Shown piece after piece: positions 15,711 to 26,100 of a stretch of DNA of 64,000 bases (position 1 is its first letter; the number at the start of each line of letters is the position of its first letter). The translations under genes were made by a program, and so were the position numbers. The DNA lies in assembly GCA_036267355.1 (NCBI GenBank), contig DATAWG010000082.1, positions 62,001 through 126,000 of the forward strand, in the 5' to 3' direction. The stretch is from Pirellulales bacterium (GTDB taxonomy: Bacteria; Planctomycetota; Planctomycetia; Pirellulales; DATAWG01). The notes under the pieces are model-generated. The model was not told the DNA's origin, ran no database searches, and saw only the letters and a program-made list of their open reading frames with translations.

Positions 15711-16922
15711 ATGCGATTCTTGGTTCAAGCGATCGGTGTTTATTGCACCACGGCGATCCTCGGTTGGACGACCGCTGGCGCGCGGGCCGATCAGCCGGAG
15801 TTTCCCTACACCGCCTACGTAAGCATCGACGACGCCTACGTTCGTAGCGGGGCGGGCAAACGCTATTACCCGACCGATAAGCTCGTGCGTGGCGATGCGG
15901 TCGAAGTTTATCGGCAAGACCCGGGCGGATGGCTTGCGATTCGTCCGCCGCGCAAAAGCTTTAGTTGGGTGCCGGCCGACGTGCTTCAGCCGACAAAGAA
16001 CCATCTGGCGATCGTCGCCGGCGATCGCGTCGCCAGCCACGTCGGCAGCCGATTGAACGAATCGCGCGGCGTCGTTCAGGTACGGCTGGAGCGCGGCGAG
16101 GAAGTCGAAATCGTCGCCGCCGAGCCGCTTACGATCAACGGGCAGCAAGAGCTGTGGTGCAAGATAGCGCCGCCATCGGGCGAATTCCGCTGGATCTACG
16201 GCAGATTCGTCGACCGCATCCGGCCGCCGCCGGTCGTGCCGTCGATTGCCGTCGAACCGCTCGCGCCGGCGACACCGGCAACTGCGAAGCCGTTTGTCGC
16301 GCCGAGCGACAATGCCGGCGCCAATTCCGACGCATTCGACTCGAATCTTATGGCGGTCGATTTGGCGCTTTCGGCAGCGGTGGTGCAAGAAATGGCGACC
16401 TGGCGATTCGACGATCTCGAACGCCGCGCCGAACGAGTGCTGGATCGCGCCCAAACTTCCGACGAGCGCAACCGCGCCCGGCAGTTGCTCGATCGAATTG
16501 CCAACTTCGAAGACATCAAGCGGCGCAGCGACGCAATTGCCGGGCTCGACACGGGCGTCGATCGACGGCGACTCCAACTCACGGCAATGACGACCGCCCC
16601 GGCAGCGCCGGCATGGTCGAATGGCGTGGCGCTAACGGGCGCCGCGTCGCGCTACGACGCGGTCGGAAAACTCACGACGGTGCGATCGCTACGACCGCAC
16701 GCGCCCCCTTTCGCACTTCTCGACGCCAATCACGAACCGATCGCGTTTGTCACACCGATGCCGGGCGTCGATCTGCGGCCGCTCTTGGGCCATCAGGTCG
16801 GCGTGAGCGGCCAGCGCGGCTACATGCCGGAATTCAAGAAGGCCCATATCACCGCGATGCTGGCCGAGCCGCTCGACGGCTCCGATGTGATCATGGCCCT
16901 GCGCGATCAAATGCGCCGTTGA
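15711..16922 (+). CDS. exported protein with SH3-like domains
   Basis: A 403-aa protein with an N-terminal signal segment (VQAIGVYCTTAILGWTTAGARA, about 5-25). An SH3-like region follows: YVSIDDAYVRSGAGKRYYPTDKL then GWLAIRPP..FSWVPADVL. A second repeat-like unit follows (GVVQVRLERGEEVEI..LWCKIAPP..FRWIYGRFV). SH3b-type domains usually bind cell-wall or extracellular partners. The Ala-rich middle and a charged helix (about 225-290) lead to a C-terminal part holding FALLDANHEPIAFVTP and VDLRPLLGHQVGVSGQRGYMP, resembling an OB-like domain seen in planctomycete exported proteins. The ATG at 15711, preceded by GGAG, is preferred over upstream starts because the signal peptide begins there. Function is not known. 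Confidence 0.85.
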   Translation: MRFLVQAIGVYCTTAILGWTTAGARADQPEFPYTAYVSIDDAYVRSGAGKRYYPTDKLVRGDAVEVYRQDPGGWLAIRPPRKSFSWVPADVLQPTKNHLAIVAGDRVASHVGSRLNESRGVVQVRLERGEEVEIVAAEPLTINGQQELWCKIAPPSGEFRWIYGRFVDRIRPPPVVPSIAVEPLAPATPATAKPFVAPSDNAGANSDAFDSNLMAVDLALSAAVVQEMATWRFDDLERRAERVLDRAQTSDERNRARQLLDRIANFEDIKRRSDAIAGLDTGVDRRRLQLTAMTTAPAAPAWSNGVALTGAASRYDAVGKLTTVRSLRPHAPPFALLDANHEPIAFVTPMPGVDLRPLLGHQVGVSGQRGYMPEFKKAHITAMLAEPLDGSDVIMALRDQMRR

Positions 16923-17128
16923 GAGTTGCCTGGCACTCGCAAGCGCCGTCTGGCAGTGCCTCCAGGTGAGTTTGACGTTCAGTTTGTTTGGGATTGAACC
17001 TCCGGCCAGACATAACGGTTTCGCCGCGCACAAGAATTCACGGCGCACGGCGCACGCACTGGCAGACTGCGCTTGCCCGTGGGCACCCGCCTGGCACCTG
17101 AGTGCCGCCCAGAATGCCGTTCCATGCG

Positions 17129-18055
17129 TCAAGCGGTGAGCGGCGGTTCGGATGCGGCGAAACGCCGGTGTTCGTTGCGGGCAAAATCGCTGCCGTTGCC
17201 GTGGGGCACGAAAAGACCGCGAATCCGCGATCGCAGGATAACGCCCTTTTCCAATCGCTCGGCAAACAGGCGATGCGTCAAGCGAACCGTCGGCGGCGCC
17301 GCGCTCGTCCACTCGAAGATTGTTTGCCGAAAGTCCGCGGGGTGGACCATCTCGATATAGCTCGGCAACGCTCCCGCCAGTCGGATCAGGCAGCAGTCTG
17401 GATTCTCCACGGCTCGAGCTTTCGAACCCATCGGCTGGCCACGAAATTCGACTGCCGAAGCCAGACGGTTGGTTTGGGCCATATCGCTTGGCACTGGACT
17501 CGTTGGCTGATCGCAGCACGATGCAAACGCGATTGGTGCGAGCCGATCGTCCATGGCGGCAAGCATCTGCCATGATTCAACGTGCCCGAGCGTCGTAAAA
17601 ACTGACAAAGCCGTTTCGATATCCAGTTGGCTGGTCTGCACGGACACGACGAGTTCCAACTGCTCGATGGGTGCGGTCGGCGCGGCGTGTCCGAATCGAT
17701 CGCCGACGCGCGGCGCATCGGCGAGAAAGGCCCTCGATCGTTCGGCGTCGAGCAATCGCCAGTAGATCTGCGTGCGAAAGGGGCGCGCGGCGGTTTCTGC
17801 GTACGTCGCGATCAGATCGTTGCCGCGCACGAAGGAATCGACGGCCGACGCCGCTGCCGCCGCCGATGCCGCTGCCGCCGCCGAGTCGGCGGGTTCTATT
17901 TGCACGCCAAAGAGCGAAGCGCCCGGGATCGGTTGCCCGCACAGAGTTTCCAATTGCATGCCGTCCGATGGGCGATCGAGATCAACCGTCGCCGTCAGAC
18001 GCGGCGATTTTAGCGTGGCGATTCGTCCGACGAGGTGCCAGGCGGAATTCGGCAT
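17129..18055 (-). CDS. unrecognised protein, 308 aa
   Basis: The frame has normal codon use for this genome and an ordered-looking sequence, so I take it as real, but I do not recognise a family. There is no signal peptide or membrane segment. A run of alanines with serines (about residues 57-71, from a GCC/GCG repeat at about 17845-17890) links an N-terminal part (RLTATVDLDRPSDG) to a longer C-terminal part (IEQLELVVSVQTSQLDI, then YIEMVHPADFRQTIFEW and RLFAERLEKGVILRSRIRGLF). The last part looks like a structured domain. It is convergent with the SH3-like gene, and an unusual hairpin plus T-run sits 30 bases before its start (18085-18122). The 206 bases before its stop hold nothing clear. 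Confidence 0.7.
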   Translation of the reverse strand: MPNSAWHLVGRIATLKSPRLTATVDLDRPSDGMQLETLCGQPIPGASLFGVQIEPADSAAAAASAAAAASAVDSFVRGNDLIATYAETAARPFRTQIYWRLLDAERSRAFLADAPRVGDRFGHAAPTAPIEQLELVVSVQTSQLDIETALSVFTTLGHVESWQMLAAMDDRLAPIAFASCCDQPTSPVPSDMAQTNRLASAVEFRGQPMGSKARAVENPDCCLIRLAGALPSYIEMVHPADFRQTIFEWTSAAPPTVRLTHRLFAERLEKGVILRSRIRGLFVPHGNGSDFARNEHRRFAASEPPLTA

Positions 18056-18084
18056 GAGGCGGCGTAACGGGATAGCGCGGTAAC

Positions 18085-18122
18085 AAAAAAACCCCGCCGT
18101 CCACTTGCGCGGAGCGGCGGGG
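18085..18122 (-). terminator. intrinsic terminator or attenuator upstream of the unknown gene
   Basis: On the minus strand CCCCGCCG and CGGCGGGG form an 8-bp GC stem, followed at once by seven T (18091-18085). The T-run ends 30 bases before the start codon of the minus-strand gene (18055), and no minus-strand gene lies to its right. It therefore ends either a small RNA or a leader transcript. Confidence 0.65.
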
Positions 18123-18387
18123 CCGGAACAGAGAAGAGGCCGACGCTAAGGAAACACTCTGGGATGAATGATGCCGCTATGAAACCGCTGAAAGAATCAG
18201 GACACGGAACTCGCCACGCCGAAAAGGCAAACCCCCCTGTCCCATCTCCCCTGATAATACCAGCTTCAACGCCGATGTCCAGCATTTTGGCAGTGCATTT
18301 CCGAAATTTTTTTCCGGGCTTCCGATTCACTTCAGTTCACACACTGGCCGCCGCTCGCCGGCGGCTTCGCCGTCAATTTTCCCACGT

Positions 18388-18393
18388 TATAAT
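18388..18393 (+). promoter_or_regulatory. possible -10 box of the inositol monophosphatase gene
   Basis: TATAAT, a perfect -10 hexamer about 100 bases before the start. Seventeen bases upstream lies CTTCGC, a poor -35. The rest of the 18123-18492 gap contains no gene on either strand. Confidence 0.35.
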
Positions 18394-18492
18394 CGGGAAC
18401 CGCAAACCCAAGCGCGGAAAGCCGCTTGCGGCATCGGTTGAGCGGTGATCGGTTTTGAATTTGCCCACCCGGCCCTTGGAGTTTGCCTGCGC

Positions 18493-19269
18493 ATGCCAGA
18501 TTTTCTTGCGGTCTGTGAACAAGCGGCCCGCGCCGGCGGGGCGACACTGCTGGAATGGGTCGAGCGGTTTACGGTCCGCGAGAAGGCGCCGTCGGATCTG
18601 GTTACGGACGCCGATGTTGCGTCGCAGGAGGCGGTCAGAAAGATCGTGCTGGGTGCGTTTCCCGATCACGATTTTCTCAGCGAAGAAGAACCGTGGAGCG
18701 CGCCTCCGAGCGGGTCGGTGCCCCGCTACCGTTGGATTCTCGATCCGCTGGATGGGACAACGAATTATGTTCACCGTATTCCCGACTATGCCGTTTCCCT
18801 GGCGCTCGAGCGGGGGGGCGAGGTGCTTGCTGCCACAGTGTTCAACCCTGTGCACGGCGAATGCTACACAGCTGCGGCGGGAAAAGGCGCTTATTTGAAC
18901 GGCCGGCGGATTTCGGCCAGCGGTGTTACCGAACTAGCCCATGCCGTGGTCGCGGCAAGTTTTCCCCCAAAAATGACGGCGGATTCACCAATCCTGGCCG
19001 ATTTCACGCGCATCATCGTGGCATCGCAGTCGGTGCGCCGAACCGGGTCGGCAGCCCTGAATTTGTGTTATATCGCGGCCGGCCGATTCGATGGCTTTTG
19101 GGCCCGCGATACCAAGGTCTGGGACGTGGCGGCCGGCTTTTTGGCGATTCGCGAAGCCGGCGGCATCATGACTGGCCTCGACGGCAGCCCGTTTCGCCTC
19201 GACCGGCCCGAATTCATCGCCGCCGCCACCGAACCCTTGCACCGCGAACTTCGTTCCATGCTTGGATGA
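18493..19269 (+). CDS. inositol monophosphatase family phosphatase
   Basis: A 258-aa metal-dependent sugar/inositol phosphate phosphatase. The family metal ligands are all visible: the EEE of LSEEEP, the DPLDGTTN loop (after WIL) and the C-terminal WD (VWDVAAGFLAIREAGG). Substrates in this family include inositol phosphate, fructose-1,6-bisphosphate, histidinol phosphate and PAP, and they cannot be separated from this sequence. The start is the ATG at 18493 (MPDFLAVCEQAARAGG, the normal family N-terminus), with GGAG upstream; an upstream GTG gives a 16-residue extension that does not fit. Cytoplasmic. The giant membrane-protein genes follow after 251 bases. Confidence 0.93.
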   Translation: MPDFLAVCEQAARAGGATLLEWVERFTVREKAPSDLVTDADVASQEAVRKIVLGAFPDHDFLSEEEPWSAPPSGSVPRYRWILDPLDGTTNYVHRIPDYAVSLALERGGEVLAATVFNPVHGECYTAAAGKGAYLNGRRISASGVTELAHAVVAASFPPKMTADSPILADFTRIIVASQSVRRTGSAALNLCYIAAGRFDGFWARDTKVWDVAAGFLAIREAGGIMTGLDGSPFRLDRPEFIAAATEPLHRELRSMLG

Positions 19270-19284
19270 GGGACGGCTGCAAGA

Positions 19285-19312
19285 CTTCAGGCTACAGACT
19301 ACAGGCTACAGG
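19285..19312 (+). repeat. short tandem repeat with CTACAGGCTACAG units
   Basis: CTTCAGGCTACAGACTACAGGCTACAGG, about eight-base units of the form GGCTACAG/ACTACAG, in the 251-base gap after the phosphatase gene. Similar text (AGCCTGTAGCCTCAAGCC) lies before the pseudokinase start at about 44998. Confidence 0.55.
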
Positions 19313-19520
19313 GACGCGCGGCGCAATCACGGCATGGGTGGCGCGGTGGGCCCGGACATGGATGTCGCGCGATGTCGTGCTTTCGATATGCTTGCGGGCT
19401 GGGTAAGATAAAGGCTTAAGACAGACCTTTTCGCCGTAGTTTCGGCAATTATTCTTTTCTATCGCGACCGAGCGGCAGATCCCTCGACTTTTTCGCGGAT
19501 CGTGGCTGCTCCGCGGGACG

Positions 19521-22500
19521 GTGACCTTGCGGCATCGTGGACCTTTATTTTTGCTCCCGTGGCTACTGATGGCGTTGGCCGTCGCGCTACTTTTACCGCC
19601 GTTCGACGCGGCGCCGGCAAGGGGAGATCCGCCCGCCACACCTCAGGCGGCTCCCGCCGCATCGCCGCGTGCGCCAGCCGCCGCGAACGCTAGCGGGACG
19701 GTCGCCCCAGCGGCGCCGATCGCTGCTTCGACTGCGGAGCGGACGAGCGAGGTCAAACCGGAAGTGTACTACGTTCGCGATAAAGAGGGCCGCTTGGTGC
19801 CGGTTCCCGGCTTCAGCTATGAAGACTTCGTGCGCTACTACCGGTTGAAGGAGAAACTCGATCGCCCGGAGCCCGCCCCGCGTTTTGGCCTCGAGCAAAT
19901 GACGCTCACCGGCGAAAGCCGCGGCGATCGCGTCGAGTTGACCGCGGTATTCAAACTGTTGCTGAACGACGCGGATTGGGTTCGTGTGCCGTTGCGGTTG
20001 AACCAATGCGTGCTCCGCGGCACGGCGGAGTTCAAAGGCGCGGGGGAGGAATTCTTGCAATTCGATCCGGTGGCCGATGGCTATGTGTGTTGGATCCGTT
20101 CGGCCGCGCACAGCGAATGTGAACTGACGCTCCATCTGTTGGCTCCGGTTGCCAACAGCGCGGAGGAAAGCCGGCTGGAGCTAAACGCACCGCATGCCGC
20201 GGTGTCGCAACTCACGCTGCACGTGTCGGCGGCGGGCGCGATCGCGGATGCTTCGCCCGGCTTGGCTCCTCCGGAGGTTATGCCAGCGCATCCGCCCGCC
20301 GCCGGCAGCGATATTTCCGTTCTCGGCGTGGGGGGCGATTGCTGGCTTTCGTGGCGCGGGCCGGATCAACCGCTGGCCCAGCTCTCATCGGCGCTGGAAG
20401 TCACCGGCGCCGTGCTCATGCGGATCGATGGCCGGAGCGTGAACAGCGACGCCACGCTGACGGTTCGCAGTTTCGGCGCCGAGTTCGACCGGCTCCATAT
20501 TCGCCTGCCGCGCGGCGCCGAACTGATCGGTGGCCGCCAGGATGGTTACACCCTCACGGCCGGAAACGGCGCCGATGCCGGGCTGGTGGAAGTGAAGCTC
20601 GATCGCAAAACCGCCGGCCCGATCGACATCCGCCTCTCGACCGAGCGCGCCTACGATGTGACCAAGCCCGGCGAATCGCTGGAATTGGCCGGCTTCGCCG
20701 TGGCTGAAGCGATTCCGCATCGGCAATGGGGATATCTTGCCGTTGCCGTGGCGGGCGATTGGCAGTTGGTTTGGGGGGAAGAGAATCGCGTGCGCCGAGT
20801 CAGCGAATTGCCCGACAGCTTGCGGCGCAAGGATCTGGTCGCAGGCTTCGAGTATTACGGTCAGCCGAATTCGCTGAGTGTGCGGGTCATGCCGCGCAAG
20901 ACGCGGATCAGCGTTGAGCCGCAATATGTCTATTCCGTGCGCGAGGATGAAGTTCGGCTCGACGCTCGACTCGATTACACGATCCGAGGGGCGAAGCCAT
21001 TTCAGCTCGAAGTCGATCTGCCGGGCTGGGAAATCGACAAGATTCGCCCGGAAGGCGTGATCGACAGCGGAGCGATTTCAACATCCGCATCGGGAACGAT
21101 CACGCTTCCGCTGGCCGAACCCGCCACCGGCGATATCGAGCTTAATCTCACGGCCCATCGCCGCAATGGACCGAGCCTGAAATCGATCGCTTGGACGCTG
21201 CCGCAGCCGCGGGTCGACGTGGTCGGCCCGGCTGAGGTCGCGATCCTGCCGGCCGACAACATCGAACTGACGCCGCGCCCCGCTCAGATCAGCGGTCTTG
21301 GGCGATCCAATGGTCGCGCGTTCACGCTGCGGAGTGGTGCCATCGGAGCATTGCCGCCGAATGCGTCGCCATTTGCCGGATCGGCCCAGGCGGCAGACGC
21401 CGCGGCCGGTCCGTTGTCGAAAACCGGGCCGGACGGGGGCCCGATCCTGGGGAATGCCGGCAACTCGAATGCGGCGGACTTTGCGGCGACGGCGCTTTTT
21501 TACCGGGCGGAGCAAGCCGACGCAAAATTCGCCGCCGACTTCGCCGTTCGCCAGCAAGACGTCAGCGTGGAACTCGACAATCAAGTCTCGATCCGCGATC
21601 GAGACGTCTCGGTCGTGCAGGCGATCGACTATCTGGTGCGCTATGTTCCGCTGGAGCGGCTAAGGCTTGACGTTCCCCGGGCGTTGTTGGAACAACGCCG
21701 GCTTCGCTTCGCTGTCGGCAAGGAAACGCTCCAACCGCAAGCTACCCCGTCCGAAACCGATCCCGCTCGAACGGCCGTATCAATTTCGTTGCCGCGGCCA
21801 ATTCTCGGGGCGTTTCGCTTGGAAATCTCGTTCACGATGCCGGAGCCGCGGCCGGCCGGCTCGGCGAGCGCGCCGCTCGACTTGCCGCTTTCCGTGCCGC
21901 GCGACGGGAGCATCGTCGCCAACACCGCGGCCATCACCGCCCAGCCCGGTGTCCGGATCGATCAGCGCGAGGGGGCCTGGAATCCGCTCGAAACGCCGGC
22001 GGCGTCAGCCGGTGCGGATCAAACTCTGAGGTTGGCGGCATCCGATCCGACCGACGAATTGCGGTTGGCCATCAGCCGCGACGATAGCCGCCTGCAGAGC
22101 GCGACGTTTGTCGATCGGGCCTGGATTCAAACGTGGCTCACCGAATCGGTCCGGCAGGATCGCATCGCCTATTGGTTTTCCACGAACGAGGATCAATTGC
22201 GATTGGAATTGCCGGTGGGCATCGGCGCCGCGGACGTCGAACTCACGCTCGACGGACAGCCGCTGACGCCGTCGGCAACTCCCTCGGGTCCGCTCGTCAT
22301 CGCCTTGCCACCGGAGTCGGAGCGGCGCGAGCACGTGCTCGAACTCCGTTATCAGTTTGCCGATCGTGGCCCGCACGACGGGTCGCTCGTGCTCGAAGCC
22401 CCGAAATGGGAAAACCACGTCACGATTCGCCGCACGTATTGGCAACTGCTGCTGCCCGCGGATGAGCACTTGCTAAAAGCGGCCGGCGATCTGACGCCCG

Positions 22501-23111
22501 AATACGACTGGATGTGGAATTCCGCCGATTTCGGTCTCCGCCGCGTGCCACTGAAAGACGATGCGCAACTCGAGCAATGGGTCGGACTAACGCGAGTCGG
22601 CAAAGCGGCCGACCCCTCTGCGGCGGGCCCGGCGCGCGTCGCCGAAATCGACGAACAGCCCGGTCGCGTCAATCGCTACTTGTTCAGCACCGCCGGGCAA
22701 GGGGGCCGATTTCAGGTCGTGATCGTGCGGCAGTGGTTGTTGCTCTTGATCGCGTCGGCCGTGGTGTTGGCGATCGGCTTGGCACTGATCTATTTTCCCC
22801 GACTAAGAGCAATGCGCACGTTGGTTGCCGCGGCGGCGGTCGCGATCGTTGCTGCGATCGTCTTTCCCGATCCGGCGCTGTTGCTCGCACAAGCGGGAAG
22901 CTTGGGCTTGTTGCTGATTGCCGCGGCGTTGCTGTTGCGGCGGCTTACAAGCCGGCAGCCGGCGGCCGTGAAGGCGAACTCGATCTCCCACCATACTCGG
23001 TTGGAACGCAGCTCGACGCGACTGCACGCGCCCCGCGAGCAAGAACTCGAACCGGCCACGACCGCCACGTCGCCGCCGGTCGTCGAAATGCCAAGCCGAT
23101 CGCGCCTATGA
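19521..23111 (+). CDS. giant exported/membrane protein, module 1
   Basis: A 1196-aa protein with an N-terminal signal segment (FLLPWLLMALAVALLLPPF, about 9-28), a long beta-rich part and three membrane helices near the end (about 1063-1145), e.g. LLLLIASAVVLAIGLALIYF. After the signal comes VYYVRDKEGRLVPVP and YEDFVRYYRL (about 83-110). The same opening pattern recurs in the next gene, so this is one of three homologous modules. It starts with GTG; an ATG at 19569 is possible. The bulk is expected outside the cytoplasm. Its stop overlaps the next start (ATGA), so the two are translationally coupled. No known domain can be named. Confidence 0.85.
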   Translation: MTLRHRGPLFLLPWLLMALAVALLLPPFDAAPARGDPPATPQAAPAASPRAPAAANASGTVAPAAPIAASTAERTSEVKPEVYYVRDKEGRLVPVPGFSYEDFVRYYRLKEKLDRPEPAPRFGLEQMTLTGESRGDRVELTAVFKLLLNDADWVRVPLRLNQCVLRGTAEFKGAGEEFLQFDPVADGYVCWIRSAAHSECELTLHLLAPVANSAEESRLELNAPHAAVSQLTLHVSAAGAIADASPGLAPPEVMPAHPPAAGSDISVLGVGGDCWLSWRGPDQPLAQLSSALEVTGAVLMRIDGRSVNSDATLTVRSFGAEFDRLHIRLPRGAELIGGRQDGYTLTAGNGADAGLVEVKLDRKTAGPIDIRLSTERAYDVTKPGESLELAGFAVAEAIPHRQWGYLAVAVAGDWQLVWGEENRVRRVSELPDSLRRKDLVAGFEYYGQPNSLSVRVMPRKTRISVEPQYVYSVREDEVRLDARLDYTIRGAKPFQLEVDLPGWEIDKIRPEGVIDSGAISTSASGTITLPLAEPATGDIELNLTAHRRNGPSLKSIAWTLPQPRVDVVGPAEVAILPADNIELTPRPAQISGLGRSNGRAFTLRSGAIGALPPNASPFAGSAQAADAAAGPLSKTGPDGGPILGNAGNSNAADFAATALFYRAEQADAKFAADFAVRQQDVSVELDNQVSIRDRDVSVVQAIDYLVRYVPLERLRLDVPRALLEQRRLRFAVGKETLQPQATPSETDPARTAVSISLPRPILGAFRLEISFTMPEPRPAGSASAPLDLPLSVPRDGSIVANTAAITAQPGVRIDQREGAWNPLETPAASAGADQTLRLAASDPTDELRLAISRDDSRLQSATFVDRAWIQTWLTESVRQDRIAYWFSTNEDQLRLELPVGIGAADVELTLDGQPLTPSATPSGPLVIALPPESERREHVLELRYQFADRGPHDGSLVLEAPKWENHVTIRRTYWQLLLPADEHLLKAAGDLTPEYDWMWNSADFGLRRVPLKDDAQLEQWVGLTRVGKAADPSAAGPARVAEIDEQPGRVNRYLFSTAGQGGRFQVVIVRQWLLLLIASAVVLAIGLALIYFPRLRAMRTLVAAAAVAIVAAIVFPDPALLLAQAGSLGLLLIAAALLLRRLTSRQPAAVKANSISHHTRLERSSTRLHAPREQELEPATTATSPPVVEMPSRSRL

Positions 23112-26100
23112 ATCGTTTCCGTTTTGCCAGCCGCTCCGCAAACGCCGCCGGGCATCGGCCTTTCCGATTGGCGGGAGCGCTTGTCGCCGTTTTGGCGGCG
23201 ATGCTTCCACCCGCTGCGGCGAGATCCGTCGCCGCCGAGCCGGTCGCTACCGGTATTGCGGCAGCGGATTCATCGCCGCTACGGTTTCGCCGCGTGTATA
23301 TTCCCGAGGATCAAATCGACCGCTGGCCGCGCGAAGGCGTCCGCTATTTGCCGATGAAGGCGGGCGAGTTCGAGCGTTTGGTGGGCGGGGCCAGCGGCGG
23401 TCACAGGCCGGCCCCGGGCGTATCTGCCGAGCCCGTATCTCCCGGAGCGTTGCAATCGGGGGCTGAAGTTGCGCAACCGCCCAACACGGATGTGGTGCGC
23501 GCGGTGTACGAGGCGCGCCTGCAAGGCGACGTATTGAGCGGCGGGCGGGCGACACTCCAAATTCGCCACGCTGGAAGCGCTCCGTCGCTGCTATCGCTCG
23601 AACCATGCCGGTTGGCAATCCAGGCTCCGGTTTGGGCGGAACCTCCGCCCGCCGCGGCATCGCCAGCTTCTTCGCCGCTTGCAAACCAACCCCCGCAAGA
23701 CCTTTCCACGCAGCGCCCCGCGATCCTCGGTGTTGGCGCCGACAAGCAACTGACGCTGCGAGTCGAGAAATCTGGTTCGCTCGAATTCGCTTGGACGCTG
23801 GTTGGGCAGCGGGAGACGGGCGCGGCGCTTGCCTTTGATTTGCAGCTTCCACCGGCGGCGAGCAATGAGCTCCGGCTCACGCTTCCGCCCGGCTTGGTGC
23901 CCACGGTCGAACAAGGTTTTGTTTCGCTCGTCGCCGACGAAGGGACTGCTTCCGTGGCGAGCGTGAAGAAAGACCGACCGTCGGCCCGACGTTGGACGAT
24001 CGATGTCGGCGGTCAAACGCAGTTCGTGGTGCGGCTGGCGCCGCGCGATTTCTTGCGCGATAGCCGCCCCTTGACGTTGGTCCGGCAATCGTTGGCCTAC
24101 AGTTTTTCGCCGCACGGAATGCAGCTTTCGGCCGATCTCAAGCTCGATGTGCTCGGCGAGCCGATCGAGCGAATTGCGATGGTCGTGGATCGACCGTTAA
24201 CGCTGGTCACTGCTCGCTCGGGCGGAACGCAGCTTTCATGGTACGAAACCGACGCAGCCGGCAAGAAACCAGGAGCCGCCGATTCCAATGCGGCCGCGGG
24301 GCCGGCACGGGATCGCAACAAGCCGCCGACCAACGATCCGCTGGGCCCACGGCGAATCGTCGTCGAGTTTCCCGAGCCCATCCACGGGACCGGACGGCTC
24401 GTGCGGCTGGGGTTTGTAGCGCCTTCGATTTCGCGAAGCCGCCTGCCGGTTATTCGACCGGCCGACGAGGGACTGTTTTGGCAGGAGGGAAGCGCATCGC
24501 TGCTGGTGCCGCTTCCGCTCGAATTGGACGAACTGACGCTGAAGGGCTGCCGGCAAACGAAGGCCGAGCCGCTTCCCGCCCCCTCCCTGGGCGACGCCAT
24601 CTCGCTGCAATACTTCCGCCCGGACGCCGATGTGAATGTGGCGATCAAACGCCGTGGCGATCGCCTGCAGGTGCGAAGCGGAACGACGATCGACGCCGGC
24701 GGCAATCGGCTGACCGGCCATTATGTCGCGGATGTCTCGGCGCAGGAGGGTGAATGTTTTAGTCTTTCGGCCGGAGTGTCGCCGGACTGGATTATCGATT
24801 CCGTGGAAACCGTCCCCACCGATGCCCTGGCCGATTGGAGTTACAAGCCCTCGGCGGGTTCGGCCTTTCCGCTCGAAATCGCGCTGGCCAAATCGGTTCG
24901 GCCGGATCAACCGGTTCGGCTCATTATCAACGGCCGTTGGCGGCGAGCGCCGCCCGGAGAGCGATTGCGGCCGAATGATTTGGCGCTGGCAACGCTGCGC
25001 GAGGCGCCGGCAACGCGCCGCGTCGTAGCCGTTCATCCCGGGCCGCCCTACCGCTTGCAAACCACGGGCGCTGAAACGCTGCATCGGCTCGATCCAAAAC
25101 AGCTCTCGGCGATCGACACGGCCTTGTTGGGCGGAGGCTCGATCGGCGAGGGGACGCTGCTTTTCGTCGACGATGAGGCGGCGGACGATCTGGCCGTCAG
25201 GCTGGCGAACGACACGCCTCGATTTTCCGGCACGGTGCGTCTCGATGCTCAAATAACCGATGCGTCGTTGGTCGAAGCCTATCGAATTCGCTGCAAGCCG
25301 GAGTCGGCGGAATTGGATCGGTTGCTGGTCCATTTCTCCCGCCGCCGAGAGGAGCCGATGCGCTGGACATTGGTGGATTCCGACAGCGGTGCCACGCAGG
25401 CTGGCAATCGAGTGGCAATCGGCAGACCATCGGCGAGCGACGCATCCGGCATCGCTGGGATCGGCGATTCGCAGGATCAGATCGTGGCCCGGCGGTTTTC
25501 GGCCGACGAGCAGGCAGCCGCGGGTCTGACGGCCGGTGGCGAGGTTTGGGAATTGACATTCCGCCAACCGGGGAGCAAACCGATCGAAATTCAGGCGGTG
25601 CGCACGTCGGCGCTCGCCGCCGACACTCCACTTTCGCTTGCCGAACTAGTGAAGGCGGATGAGCAACAGGGCTCGGTCGCGATTTGGTCGGCCGGACGCC
25701 GAATTCCGCAAATCAATAACCGGCGACTGAAGCCCCTGGCGATCGCCCAGGCCGCCACCGGCGCGTCGCCGGCGGCGGCCGATTCCGCCCCCCGCAAAGC
25801 GGCCGAACTGGCGTTCCGCGGCGACACCGAGTTGGCCGCCTACGATTATAGCCCCGTCGAGGAGATCGTCTCGGCGGCGGTGGATCCGGCGCCCAGCCTG
25901 ACTGTTTCGCCGGCAGCCGAGCGGCCGGACGCCTGGGCCTGGTCGGGCCAATTGGATTCCTACTACTCGCCCGACGGATCGAGCCAGCATGTCGCGTGTT
26001 GGCGAATCGAAAACACCGGCCGCAAACGAGTTCGCATTCAATTGCCGAGCGGTGGGACCTTTCAGTCGGCCTGGATCGACGACATCCTGGCCACGGCCGG

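Noticed and set aside
16689-17573. Long minus-strand frame overlapping the SH3-like gene
   Set aside because: It competes with two better frames (15711-16922 plus, 17129-18055 minus) and has arginine-rich shadow composition.
22514-23107. Upstream extension of the 2764-aa protein
   Set aside because: It overlaps the end of the 1196-aa gene in another frame; the ATGA overlap at 23108 with a signal segment following is the better start.
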